Assembly: GCA_001599755.1 (NCBI GenBank)
Contig: BCHX01000003.1
Span: forward strand, 1,237,015-1,301,014
Length of the DNA: 64,000 bases
From: Gliomastix tumulicola
Lineage: Eukaryota; Ascomycota; Sordariomycetes; Hypocreales; Bionectriaceae
Direction: 5' to 3'
The translations under genes and the position numbers were made by a program. The notes under the pieces were generated by a model, which had not been told where the DNA came from, made no database searches, and worked only from the letters and a program-made list of their open reading frames with translations. The stretch's first letter is position 1; every line of letters begins with the position of its first letter. Of the stretch, positions 53,294-64,000 are shown piece by piece.

Positions 53294-56200
53294 AGACCTC
53301 AGTGTGTGCTTCCACGCAACATGCCCGCCCGTCTTCATCGATCACATTCATGCGAAATGTACAGTAGCACTTGTATACCATTACCTCATTGTTCCTCGAT
53401 TCATCAGCGATCCTCGGGGCTTTCGCGGGCCGTCTTCACATGCCGTCGGCATCAATCCAATCCAATTTTGCCACCTCGTTCCAATGCCTTGTCCTGCCAG
53501 CATCTTTGGTAGGTTTTGTTGCGGACACCCGAGTGGTAAGGCACGCACAGTCAATATACAATATCGAAATGCAACCCTCATTCATTTTGAACTGCAGAGT
53601 TTCAGCCGCTGGATATGAATATCTTGCGTCCTCCGGAGGTTTGCCTACCGGGCCGAATGGGCATGCAAGGCGCCGAGCCCTCCCTTCATCAAAGACCGGT
53701 GAAGTGGTATCAGGCGACAGGATCAAGTCATAAATATCGCAGACCCCCATATGCTCGATGTCTCGACCAGGTTCGAGAACCGACAGGTTGCAGAAAAGGA
53801 GCCCTGGTTGGGTTGCATCCATGCATCACCATATACCCTACATCGAACGAGTGCATGATTCGCCGACAACCCGCAGGAAGACAAGCTCCGATCGAGGAAT
53901 GGGACCTGCAGCTCCTCGCCGTCTACGTTTCATCCGGACCGGCATGGCAATGCACGTCAGAGTCCGGCGGCAGGCCACTCATGCAGACTCATGACAGCCA
54001 CGTTGCGGGTGCTTTGGAAGGGCCGAGCCCATGGCCATACTCTGGGGTCCGAAACCGGCATCACTGAGAACAGAAGGAGGAGGGTTGGTGGCACACCCTA
54101 TATAGACTGGCCGTTCACATGTCAGTACCCAAAAGCCGTCGGGGCCAGCAGACTTGTCGTAAGGGTGCCCTCGCTTAAGTTCGCAGTCACACCTGGACAA
54201 CGCCCATTGCCTATAGGAGTTCCTGTCGAGACCCCGGGTCTAGGACGAGATAGTTACACCTAGTCGTCTTTGAGCACGCCTCTCAAGGATACGTTTCTCG
54301 CCTCGCTAAGAACCAATAAAACACTGCTTGGAACTTCCAGAAGGCCGTCAAACTGGCAGACGTCCCAATGCGTATCTCGGATGTGGAGATTTCGGTCCGT
54401 GGGTGCGAGGCCCGAGGACCCAGGAAGGACCAGCTTGGCTGGAACTCCTCAGGGGTCACCCTGGGCTGGGCGTGTGTTCTGTCCATTCCATGGGATTGGT
54501 TACAAATATCCTCAGTCATCAATCCTGGCCGTCATGGTGGTCTGGATTCAGCCAGGCAGCACCGACGTGCACTCCCCCTCTCGCTTGTGCTGGACACAAG
54601 TCGCCATGAAAAAGAACCCGGATGGGCCAGCACTCGCTCAACAAGGGTCTTTAGAAACGAATACTACCACACAGCATGGGAAAGTACCTTGAGTTGGTGG
54701 TCACTTCATATCGAGGCTCTCAACGAAACAGGGGACTCCGACTTGGCCTCCCCGGATGCTTCCCCGGTGCGGGTGCGTACATAAGCACGAACCTGGAGAT
54801 TGGACCGTCTTGGGGGGCGTGGGCGGACCGACAGACACAGAGCAGGGGACCGGTCACCTTGTCAGTCTCCAGATCGAGGACGACGACGGTGTTAACACGA
54901 GCATGTACAGGTACGACCGGTCTGTTGGAATACATGCAGTGTATGTGTGTGTGTGTGTGTGTGTGTTCTGCAAGAAAGGCACATGTATCACTTATGAGGG
55001 CCCTTGTCTTAACCAGTGAGGCGAGGGATTCGTGGGAGGGTGTGCAAGATAGCAAAGGTGCTGCACAGCGCCGTACGGTGCCATGTCATCAACCGTTCCC
55101 TCGACAGCCTGAGGCCGTTGGACCTTATCAGGAGTCTCGTATGAAAAACGCGGCGCTTATCAGCTGCACACCATCCAAATCTCTGGGGTTTCGTTGGTCG
55201 ATCTGACGTGAGGATAGAGGATGAAAGCGTGACAGAACAGAATGATAGGATCCAATCAGCAGACCATCCTCGACCCTGACTGTGACAGTCCTGGACTCCT
55301 GGCTGCCACACCAAAACCTGGGATCCCCCCCCCCCCCCCCTCGAGGTTCACGAGCGCGAGACATTGGCCACCCCCGGACGCCCAAAGGTTCAGATACCAG
55401 GGATCCCAAGGCCATCCGAAGGCTCTGATTGACGGGGAAATCAAGCTCCCCTGGAGTCCCCCCCTCCATTTCCCGCCCTGCCCTGCCCTGCCTTGCCCTG
55501 CTGCGTTTTTGCCAGGATAAGGGCGCTCTTTTGCCACGCAGCCAATCTCGCTGACAGGGTCCCCGGGCGGGCAAAAAACCCAAGGGTAACCAACGCAAAC
55601 CCCATACTAAGTTACATACTCGAGCATCTCCACGGGGTAGGTGTATGAAGAGTAAGTCATCAAACCGGTAGATTGAGCTTCGTTGCTACGTTTTGCCACT
55701 CGGGGTGTTTCAACAGGCCGTGTCGAGGATGTGGTGTTTTAATCTACGGGGGCGGTGTATGTGGGCAGATTGTGCGGATGCAGTGCCGTGACAGCTGGGC
55801 TGATGGGCGCCGATCATCCTCGGGGAGTAGGACATTGCTCCGGGTTTTGCTGGGCGGTTGCAGTTCGTACGAGTTGCTTACTACTCCGAGCTTGGGCGAG
55901 TCCATCAACCATCGTCAGATGCCTCATACACGCCACGTCCTGACCGCCCGGGAACATTCTTCTCATGGGCGTAAAACACGAACGAGTCTACACCACCGAC
56001 AACGCTCGTCCGCGGTAGCCGACGGATGGCTGTTCCCTACTTTCCCCTCATACTCACAACCACATGATACGAGTTTCAGGCAAGCGTCTACGAGAAACGC
56101 CATCAACAAGGACTCAACATGATGCTGTCACGCCATCTCCTCCTCCTCCTCCTCCTCCCCGCAAACCCGCCCGCAATCTAGACGACGACGGCGCTCGCTA

Positions 56201-56712
56201 GCGGCGTGGGGGATTTTCTGGGCTTCGACGTCTCTCTCTCTCCCTTTATCCTAAATTGCTGCTCTTTTTTTTTTCTTATCACATGCCTCTCTCTGATATG
56301 ATCGGCGATTCCAAGACGGTGGTTATTTTCCCTGCAGGCAGCGTGAGATGAGTGCAACTCGCCCGTTGGTTTGTCAGGTGGGCTAATCTCGAGCCAAGTC
56401 TTTGTGCCGTGCGGATACAAGCAGACGCGCAGAGATAAGTCAGTAGTAGGCCGTTCAATAGTGCTGCTTCCCTTGCACCTTTCCTGTGTCTTATCACAAG
56501 CAGTATTACATATGCAGCTGCGCATGGACGCATGCACCGGCACACCGAAAGAAGAGGGAAAGTCAGACCACGGCCCTCGGCTGCAGACTTCCTCCGCCTC
56601 CGCTGGAGTAGAATTTCTCAAGGCCCTGCCTTCGTACTCGTATGAGGATTGTCGCAAGATGTTCTCGGTAGTTGTCGGGATTGCGCCGCTCGCATGAACC
56701 ACCCAGGCAGCC
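53294..56712. other. Gene-poor spacer, left part (3.4 kb)
   Basis: Downstream of TIM21. No frame shows a domain or a plausible exon set. It includes a 14-base C run near 55327-55340 and a GT microsatellite at 54941-54967. Confidence 0.5.
54941..54967. repeat. (GT)n microsatellite
   Basis: About thirteen GT units with one TA interruption. Confidence 0.9.
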
Positions 56713-57292
56713 TAGATTTAGGCCTCGCCTATCCAGCCACTGGAATCTGCTAGACAGCCACGAAATGCCCCACATCTCAATTGAGGTACCTCGCCCTAGG
56801 TACTTCCACTTACATCAAACAACTCAAGCTGCAACTTCTAGTAATACGGCTCTTTCAATTAGGTCTATGAGGGCTGCCTCAATTAATAGAGCTGCTTCAA
56901 TCAGGCCACCTTAATCGGGCCTGCGAGAGGTCTGCGAGAGGTCTATTAGCCGGGCTGTTGCGATCGGGTCTGCGAGGGGTCTGTCAATCGAGCTGCTTCA
57001 ATTGAGCTGCTTCAATTGGGCTGCTTCGATCGAGCTGCTTTAATCGGGCTGCTTCAATTGGGCTGTTTCAATCGGGCTGCTTCACTCAGGTTTACGAGGG
57101 GACTTTCTATCAAGTCTATAAGGGCTCTGCCCTCAAGAGCGTTGGAAGGCCGGGCTACTGTTGGAAGGCCGGGCGGCTGTTAGAGGGTTGGTACCTAGGG
57201 AAAGGTACCACGCTAGGCACTTTTCGGTTTTATGGGGCATTTTGTGGCTGTCTAGCCTATTCCAGTGGTTGGATAGGCGAGGCCTAGATTTA
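56713..57292. mobile_element. Non-autonomous MITE-like element with terminal inverted repeats
   Basis: About 580 bp. The left terminus reads TAGATTTAGGCCTCGCC and the right terminus reverse-complements to TAAATCTAGGCCTCGCC. Inverted identity continues for about 55-60 bp ('CTATCCA-CCACTGGAAT', 'CTAGACAGCCAC-AAATGCCCCA') with roughly six mismatches. Several mismatches are C/T or G/A transitions, as RIP or deamination would leave. After a divergent stretch both arms also share 'GGTACC' and 'CCCTAGGTAC'. Both ends begin with TA, compatible with a Tc1/mariner-type TA target duplication. The interior holds a 15-bp repeat array and no transposase frame. An autonomous partner is not in the window. 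Confidence 0.72.
56849..57090. repeat. 15-bp tandem repeat array (GCTGCTTCAATTGGG type)
   Basis: Degenerate tandem units of about 15 bp with consensus GGGCTGCTTCAATCG. Cleanest between 56986 and 57090 (seven or eight copies). Copies differ mainly at the AATT/GATC/AATC core by transitions. Lies inside the inverted-repeat element. Confidence 0.8.
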
Positions 57293-60200
57293 TTACCGAA
57301 ACATTCCGGGGGGGAGGGGAGGGCGGTGCTTCGGCATCTTGTTCGTCACTGTGTCATTCTTTTCCCTTAACGCAACGTTGCTGCGCCATGAATGAATGAC
57401 TCGTTCTGTACTGTACGTCGACGTGGTCCTCACCGATGCTGACTCACTCGACTCTGCTTTGTGGTTGCGAAGTGTAAGATTTTGCCCTCCCTCGTGTTCA
57501 TGCCACGCATTCCTGATCCTACTATCCAGACCTTCTTCTTTTTTTTCTCCCCCCTTCCTTTGCTTTCCCTCCCTGACCACGTGCGGCATCCGAGCATCTG
57601 ATCATCCCTCTGACCTAGCTTCTGTTCCTTCCTGGGCCTCCTCTGTGAGAAGGCATGTGTCAACTAGCGCAACGAGGATCCCAGGTTTCGATTTGATAAG
57701 AGGGCTCCTCCCTCTCCGCCTTTCCCCGTACTTTGCGTGCATATCGTCGGGATTTTCTAGCCTTAGCATTGCCAACCCACTGCCCGCGTCACGATAATGC
57801 GTAATAGTGAAACAGCCAGCTCTCCTGCCTCAAAAGATCACTCACTGCCTGTCAATGCTGCTTTCTTGTCACTCCTCCCTCACAGAATGGGAACTTCGCC
57901 GCGCGTGCAATAACCCCCGGCGGGGGGGCTGTGCTAATACTTTCGCCCTTCTCCATGGGGGGGGCGCACTTGAAACTTTTGCCTGGGGGTGTGTGTATGC
58001 GGGCGCCACGATTTTTTTCGAGTTTCGAGGGGGGGGGGGCGTGGGCTGATCGCAAAAGGCCACCTTCCCAGGCTTAGCCTCAGGCTTAGCCTCAGGCTTA
58101 TCCAGCTCACTGTTGCTTCTGCTGTTGCTGCTTGCTGCTACTGGCTGTCTTTGCCCTGCTTATTTTACTCCGGGGTACCCAGACCAGTCAGAGGGAAACC
58201 CCACGCCGAGAATCTTCGCTTCCTTTCCCCCCTGTGACGCGAGTAGCCACACACACACACACAACACACACACGGCACGCCCACGTCATGGAGCCGGTGA
58301 GTCAATAGCTGAAAAAACAGATGATCCTTGAGGAAAGAAGGAAAGAAAGAAGGCAAAGAAAGCAGGGCAAAGCAGGGCAAAGCAGGGCACAGCAGGGCAC
58401 GGGCAGGCATGTGCTCTCGATGGGCCAGGGAAAACACCGATCATCGGGCTGGCAATGCTTGCAGCAGCAGCCAAATCACCGGGCAAATGAGCGCCAAAGG
58501 GACGTAAATCACACCACGCGCAGCATTGTTTGTTCGTCCGTCGTGGTTGCACCGCTAGCCAGCCAAGTGTCTCTCCTCGTAGTTAATAAGGCGGTGAGGC
58601 CGCGGGCGCGGGCGTGTGCGTGTACGATCCTTTCACGGGGCCTGGCGGTGTCATCTCACTTGTCGGGACGAGGAAGAAGAGCTGTCAGCTTTTTTTTTCG
58701 TTTCTTTTTTTCAGGAAGAGCGTTTTTCGAGGGCGGTGGGCGTGTTTAGGATTTCCCCCGAGTACGAGGTTGACTCGTAATAGTGCGCTGTGCTACCTGT
58801 GATTACGGCACATTGCTTCTATTTGTCACCGCCCTTCCCAGGGAACTTTTTTTTTTTCCCTTCTCAACAAATCTGGGATGAATTTCTTTTTCTGGCATGT
58901 GCTGAACTGACATGTGAGAAACAAGGGGTTCGGGAACAAGAAGAACTGTTACATCATCCAGAATCATCAGCCCTTCGGGTATTTAAAATCACAGCAAACT
59001 CGTACGAAAGGGAGGGTAATAAAAAAAGGACCTCCAGGGTTTCTACCCAACCCATCCATCCATCTGTCTTCCAAAAAGAAAAAAAAGGGGGCGTGCGTGG
59101 TGGTTTCTCGTTCAGGGAGGCAGAAGCGCCGCTGTCGCAAACAGCTGGCACGCTGTTATCAGACAGACCCCAGAGAGATCGCTGTCCGGGGTTACTGCTG
59201 TTCCCATTTCCTGAACGACGCCCCCCCTTTCCCTCCCAGGGGGGGGGGGCGTGTCTGATGGGGAATGGGAGATGATCAGAGGCGGAAGTTCAAGCAAGGG
59301 AGACAGACAGACACTCTCACCGTTCTGTTCTCCCTTGCAGAGAGAGAGAGAGAGAGCATCGTATCCGAAGAGTGTATCCGGACGCGTGGCTGCTTCACGC
59401 CCCCCTTTTCCGTACACTTGTCTCACCTTCTTTCTTTTCTTCCTTCAAGCTTGATGAGTTGTGAAGTTCCTCCCCCCCACACCCGGCCATTCCCGCCTCA
59501 CTCGTACAGGGCGCAAAAAAAGCAATAAATACTCGCTGTGGCTGACGTGATGCATGGATCTGGCAACGTATCCCTCGCCTCACTCACCCGCTCGCAACAT
59601 CCTCATACAGGATGAGCACATGTTCAGGGGGTTGGTTTGGTTAAGCACACACACACACACACACAGCACGTTCTCATGCGCCGCTCACCCCCCCCTTCGC
59701 GAGCAACATTTCGCAAGGACCAACCAACCCCATGGGCAAGGAGCCAACAAACCCGTCATGGCTGGCACAAAAAAGTAAAAAAGGGAAGATCCTTGACCAG
59801 CGCAGGCGTGGGGGTGATGATTGGCGGATGACGGGCTGGGTGGGCGTATTACACAATCATTACCCTCTTCCCGCCCTGGTTTCAGTGGTTATCTTGGGAT
59901 GGGCTTTGCCTTGGTCCTGCATTCCTGAGTCACTCAGTCACCCCCTGGTGACCCAGTCTATGTGTTCTATGCAACCGGGCCAAGAACTCCGCGCTGCTGT
60001 TGAGATCACCGTCACCAAGTGTATGGAGTCTTTCAAAGAATAGAATCATGGCCCTCTAATTATCGCTCTCTTCTAAAGTCTATAGTAGTGGAGGTGGTAA
60101 ACACATAACAGGAGCCGTCTTTCCCAGTATAGGAAAGCGACAGGAGAAGGGAATCGTGGAAAAGAAATAAGAAATAGAAAGAAGCCGAATCCAGTGTGGA

Positions 60201-60411
60201 AAGTGGTGAGAGTTCTATAGTATGCCGTATCCTATCATCCATGCAAAAAAAAAACCGAGAAAAAGCCCCCCATTAAAGTCGCACGCGGGTCTGGATTAGA
60301 GAACCCGACGCTCGATGCCCCAACGCCGCGATGCTGTGTCTATCCGTCTATTGCCCAGAGTCGTCAAAATCGTTGCTGATGCTGCTGTCGATGCCGTGCT
60401 GGCACCGTCGC
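57293..60411. other. Gene-poor spacer, right part (3.1 kb)
   Basis: Between the inverted-repeat element and the CreA 3' end. It contains C/G homopolymers (58029-58039, 59235-59250), a 10-bp repeat at 58361-58400 and CA/GT tracts. No credible gene. The last 350 bp is probably CreA 3' UTR. Confidence 0.5.
58361..58400. repeat. 10-bp tandem repeat (agcagggcaa) x4
   Basis: Two units of agcagggcaa followed by two of agcagggcac. Confidence 0.9.
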
Positions 60412-61635
60412 CTAGTAGCGATCCATCAGGTCACCGCCAGCCAAGCTCCCCGTCGTCGAGCTGCGACCACTGTGGCCGTAGCCATTGTCGAGGAGATCGT
60501 GCACGGCCACCTTGGGCACAGGCAGTTTCCTCTGGTTCCCCTCGGGTCGGCTGAGAATGTCCGTCAGCGAAATGCCAGCTGGGCGAACGCTGGCGGGGGT
60601 GGTCGAAGGAGGCGGGGGACCAGGGTAGTGCGAGGACTCGAAGTGCGGCTCCATGGGCGCGAGAGCGGGAGCGTGCTGCAGAGTCAACGTTCGCAGACTG
60701 GGCAACTCAACACTCGCCGTGAACGGGCGAAGACGAGGAGAGTGAGCGGGCGTAGCAATAGGGGTGTGGTCAGGCGTAGGAGAGAGCGAATCGTGGGAGA
60801 ACGTGGGAGACGAGGGAGCCGTTGAGTTGGGCGAGTTCGGCCTCGACCTCTTCACATTCCGCAGAGCTCCAGTGTAGTGGTCATCACCGTGCTCCTCGCT
60901 CGAGTGCGACCTCGACATCGAGTACGCAGAAAGCGATGGCAGATGACCACGGGAGCCATGGTGGCTACCGCTGTAGTAAGGGTGGTGGCGAGAGCCGTGG
61001 TGCGAGGGGGCAAGAGACTCGCGCTCGACCTGGTGCACCGCCTTTGCCAGCATGTGAATATCTCCGTTCCGGGGATGCAGCCCGGAGTGGGAGAGGCCAA
61101 AGTTGGAGTAGGAGTGCGGAGGTGACACATTTGGAGACGTCAGGGCTGAGGGCGGAGCCGAGCGGATGGCCTTGGGAGCCGGGGGAGGCGCCATGATGCC
61201 CTCGTGGCCCAGATGAGGGCCATGCTGCTGGTGCTGGTGCTGGTGCTGCTGGCCCTTGTTGCCCCTCCTCGAGTTAGGGTTGTTATGTATCCTCGAGTGC
61301 CGGGTGAGCTCGTCGGATCGGGAGAACTTCTTGCTGCAGCCGGGGAACTGGCAGGCGTGCGGCTTCTCACCGGTGTGCGTCCTGATGTGTCGGGTCTGGT
61401 GCTCCAGGCGGTGGAAGGCCTTATCGCACAGAGGGCACTTGTATGGGCGAGGGAGCTCGTTGGAGGTTTCGGACGACTGCGCGCCCGGGAGAGGCCCGTT
61501 GGGCTTGATGACGGTGACGGCCGATCCGCTCGCCATGTCGCCGGCTGTCTTTGCTGGCGCCTCGATGTCCTTGTCTGCAGTAGACGTCGGGTTGAGTAGG
61601 CTGGAAAAGTCCACGGCTGACTTTGCTCGCTGCAT
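60412..61635 (-). CDS. creA: Carbon catabolite repressor CreA/CRE-1 (Cys2His2)
   Basis: Nuclear repressor of genes for alternative carbon sources, binding 5'-SYGGRG-3' sites. Intronless, 407 residues, close to the usual 400-430. Start at ATG 61635 gives 'MQRAKSAVDFSSLLNP', the conserved family N-terminus; upstream in-frame codons are not ATG. Two zinc fingers: C67-C70-H83-H87 and C95-C100-H113-H117, with recognition helices 'FHRLEHQTRH' and 'FSRSDELTRH' matching CreA/Mig1. Then comes a His-Gln stretch, 'YSMSRSHSSEEH', the nuclear-type basic motif 'RNVKRSRPNSPNSTAPSSP', the 'SPTPDHTPIATPAHSPRLRP' block and the repression region 'LPSLRTLTLQHAPALAPMEP'. The C-terminus ends 'HDLLDNGYGH'. The 3' neighbour is the repeat-rich spacer; upstream is a long region with candidate self-binding sites. 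Confidence 0.97.
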   Translation of the reverse strand: MQRAKSAVDFSSLLNPTSTADKDIEAPAKTAGDMASGSAVTVIKPNGPLPGAQSSETSNELPRPYKCPLCDKAFHRLEHQTRHIRTHTGEKPHACQFPGCSKKFSRSDELTRHSRIHNNPNSRRGNKGQQHQHQHQQHGPHLGHEGIMAPPPAPKAIRSAPPSALTSPNVSPPHSYSNFGLSHSGLHPRNGDIHMLAKAVHQVERESLAPSHHGSRHHPYYSGSHHGSRGHLPSLSAYSMSRSHSSEEHGDDHYTGALRNVKRSRPNSPNSTAPSSPTFSHDSLSPTPDHTPIATPAHSPRLRPFTASVELPSLRTLTLQHAPALAPMEPHFESSHYPGPPPPSTTPASVRPAGISLTDILSRPEGNQRKLPVPKVAVHDLLDNGYGHSGRSSTTGSLAGGDLMDRY

Positions 61636-64000
61636 GTGATCCACCTCTTCTGGTATGACTGTGGGAGAGGAAGAAAAAGGTGTAGCGGGATTAAAGCAGA
61701 CGTCAGAGCAAAAGCTGATAGTGGAGGGGGGTCGCTTGGTTAAAGACGCTTTCGGTGTGTCGGTTGGACAGTTGCTTTGTATGGCTTGCTTGCCTAAGCA
61801 AAGGTGAGTTGCGAATTCCTGGGTAGAGGTTGTTCAGTCGAAGATAGATATGGCAAAGATTTGAGGGAGGGAGGACCTGACCCGGGATGGGGGGGATGGA
61901 GGTGGTTTTAAAAAGCGTGGGCTGGCTCGGCCGGGGTCGGTAATAGATTGCCTGGGGCAGTGGAAGGCATCCATGACTGACTTGACTTGTGGAAAGGCGG
62001 GGGCGTGTTTGGAGCAGGAAGGGGGGGGNGTGGGAGGGTCAAGAGGGTGAGGGTGGGAGGTGTGGGTGAAGGGAGGGAGAATCGAGCCCCAGGGAGAAGA
62101 AAAAATCAATCCGTGGGTGGGTTGTGAGGTGAGATGCGGAGAGGGAAATGGTGTGAGCTAAGGTTGTTGTTGGGGGCGCCTGTCTCCTGGGGTACTGTTT
62201 GGCGGCCACGTTGCGGGCGAGGTACCTGGGGGTGACCTGTGGGCAACCTGGCACGATAAGGCGGGCGCTGCAGGAAAGTGCCAGTGCCGCTGAAAGGCAG
62301 CCACGGGCAGCCACGGGCGGCCACGGGCGCCCTCCAGCACCTCCAGCACCTCCAGCACCTCCACCCACCTGAGCGCAGTGGGCATCGGCCAGTGTGAGCA
62401 GTGCCACAGCCTACAGGGGCGCCTACAGGGGCCTCGTGTCGGTTCCGATAGGGGATAGGGACAGATAACCACCCACCGAGGGCGACGGGAGGGGGTGAGG
62501 CCTTGCTTGGCTGAGAAGCTCTGCTGGCGCGGGCTCTGTTGGATCCCAGGCTAGCAAGGGCAATGTACATCCACCGTGATGGTACCTCGGGAGCCATCTA
62601 TTGACTCTGACTGGGCTCTTGGCCGCTGTTAGCCTGTTAGGGAAAGCTGGGGTGGCCTGAGACCAGCTGGGGGAATGATGGGGGTACACCCTTCTGCCCT
62701 TCAGGTCGTTCCTTTTTTTTCCCTTCCGCCTCAATGAGTGATGAGTGACGCCCGTGAGAGTCGAGGGCTTCCCAAATGTCTCACGACGGGCGCACCCATG
62801 CTCGCCTTTGGCCGCCCTTTCCCCGGTGCATTCACGCTCATTTCGTTTGCCGCTGCATAAAGCGGTGGGGATAAGCTGCAATGCGTGTTCGAGACACATC
62901 GAGACAGCAGCACAAGCACGCATAAAACACATGCGCACCGTGCAAAAACGTTATGGACAGGTCATGCCAGTCTAGGGACGCCATGGACACATAGCGGCTC
63001 GGAGGCTTGCTCAGGCCTGTCGAGGCGTCGGGAACCCTTCCCGTCCTCGCACCGACAAGACGACAGGACGGAGTTCAGTGCGCCGCCTGGCGTGGGGTGT
63101 CAGGCAAGGGATAGCAAGAAGCAACGATTAGAAGGGCCAGAACTGTCCAATGCCCCCTTTCTGGGCCGCGTGGCTTGAAGCCGCAAAACCTTTCTCGTCT
63201 CTTCCCCATCCCCCATGCTCGCTCCTTACAACTTGTTCTTTGATCCTTTCCCTAGGGGGAATTATGCTTCCGTAAAACAAAGACAGAGAGAGCGGCATTA
63301 CTTCAGAGACAGGCCAGATGATGTGATCCAATGCCAATCTCTGTGGGGACGTCTAGTTTGGGGCGTAGGTAGGTACTCCGTAGGTGCACAGCGTACCTGA
63401 ATCTGGACCCGATACACTGTCTATACCTGTCCGCTCCCTGTATGCCCGCCCGCACGGCCTGTATAGCCCTCGTACTAGTACCCAGTAGTGCTGTCCTCAG
63501 CCGGGCATTCGGCATCCAGTCGGCCTGATTGGCTGAGACATGCTTCGACGAGGGACTCACTGGCTGAAGCCGTCATGCCAGTCTCACACAAAAACATGAA
63601 CCCGAACATAATAGGTAATTCCGGAGATTCAATGACCACGGGGAAGCAACCCACGCCTGACTGCTTAGCCTCAACACCAGCTGATCACGTCTTCTGGACT
63701 ACAGTGCTCCGGTGATGAAGTCGAGGCCAAGGCATGTGATTGCGACAGTGGGGGGCCCAGGCTTGCAAACCACACCAAACACACACACACTCTCTCTCTC
63801 CCTCTCTCTTTTTCTTCCTATCCCCTCTTGAGTGTCCTGCTGAGCTGGGCTGGGGCGACTGCCCACGGACGGAATAGGTAGGCCATGCCCCCAGGATTGG
63901 GGGTTGTTCGAGCATTTCGAGATAAGCCACTTCCCCTTTGATTCGAGTGCAGCCTCTCCCCCCTCTCCCGACCCTCTCGAAATCTCTGTCCCCCACCCCG
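61636..64000 (-). promoter_or_regulatory. CreA promoter and upstream region
   Basis: 2.4 kb with no credible gene. Reading towards CreA it contains tandem 9- and 10-bp GC-rich repeats at 62298-62358, an ambiguous base in a G tract, and several SYGGRG-type hexamers near the gene (for example GTGGAG near 61720, CTGGGG near 61949 and GCGGGG near 61998), which could mediate autoregulation. A short upstream frame starts at an ATG near 61974 on the minus strand. Microsatellite CA/CT sequence lies at 63780-63815. Confidence 0.45.
62298..62358. repeat. Adjacent 10-bp and 9-bp tandem repeats upstream of CreA
   Basis: Three units of cagccacggg (the third with gg for ca) are followed, after 3-4 bases, by three units of ctccagcac and one partial. 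Confidence 0.88.

Noticed and set aside
61834..62109. Short minus-strand upstream frame before CreA
   Set aside because: Could be an upstream ORF if the mRNA starts beyond 62 kb, but the transcription start is unknown, so it is not listed as a gene.

Overview
The window looks like a gene-sparse chromosomal segment of a filamentous ascomycete, most likely a Sordariomycete. Reasons: short GT-AG introns (about 50-220 bp) with CTAAC/CTGAC-type branch sites, GC-rich third codon positions, CT-rich leaders before start codons, and family members typical of Pezizomycotina: a CreA/CRE-1 zinc-finger repressor, a VIB-1/XprG-type NDT80 regulator, a fungal SLATT protein, and a fungal GT31-like glycosyltransferase. 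I cannot fix the genus from sequence alone. No rRNA, tRNA, CRISPR or bacterial-type operon was found. I rebuilt splice structures by eye and checked that all exon sums are divisible by three.

Layout: (1) 0.3-29.5 kb is gene-dense. It holds a basic helical small protein, eIF3g, a CYSTM peptide-like protein, a CSC1/OSCA-type channel, an ABHD5/Cld1-type hydrolase, Spo7, a GT31-like glycosyltransferase, a SLATT two-TM protein, Trm1, a DAG/sphingoid kinase-like protein, an ABCF ATPase and a conserved fungal protein with leucine-rich-like segments. (2) 29.5-39.8 kb has no convincing gene. Its right part is CT-rich and probably serves as a long leader or promoter for the NDT80-domain gene at 39.8-41.8 kb. 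(3) 41.8-45.5 kb is a repeat- and hairpin-rich spacer. (4) 45.5-53.3 kb is gene-dense again: a bifunctional HPPK-DHPS folate enzyme, a nitronate monooxygenase-like protein, Glo3 ArfGAP and Tim21. (5) 53.3-60.4 kb is a gene-poor spacer with a roughly 580 bp terminal-inverted-repeat element carrying a 15-bp repeat array. (6) 60.4-61.6 kb is CreA, followed by 2.4 kb of repeat-bearing upstream sequence to the window end.

Most genes are unrelated housekeeping functions (translation, tRNA modification, folate, mitochondrial import, COPI traffic, lipid metabolism). There is no obvious metabolic cluster. The most notable points are the physical linkage of two global regulators (VIB-1-type and CreA) with large non-coding flanks, a SLATT-domain protein 20 kb from the VIB-1-type gene, and the MITE-like element.
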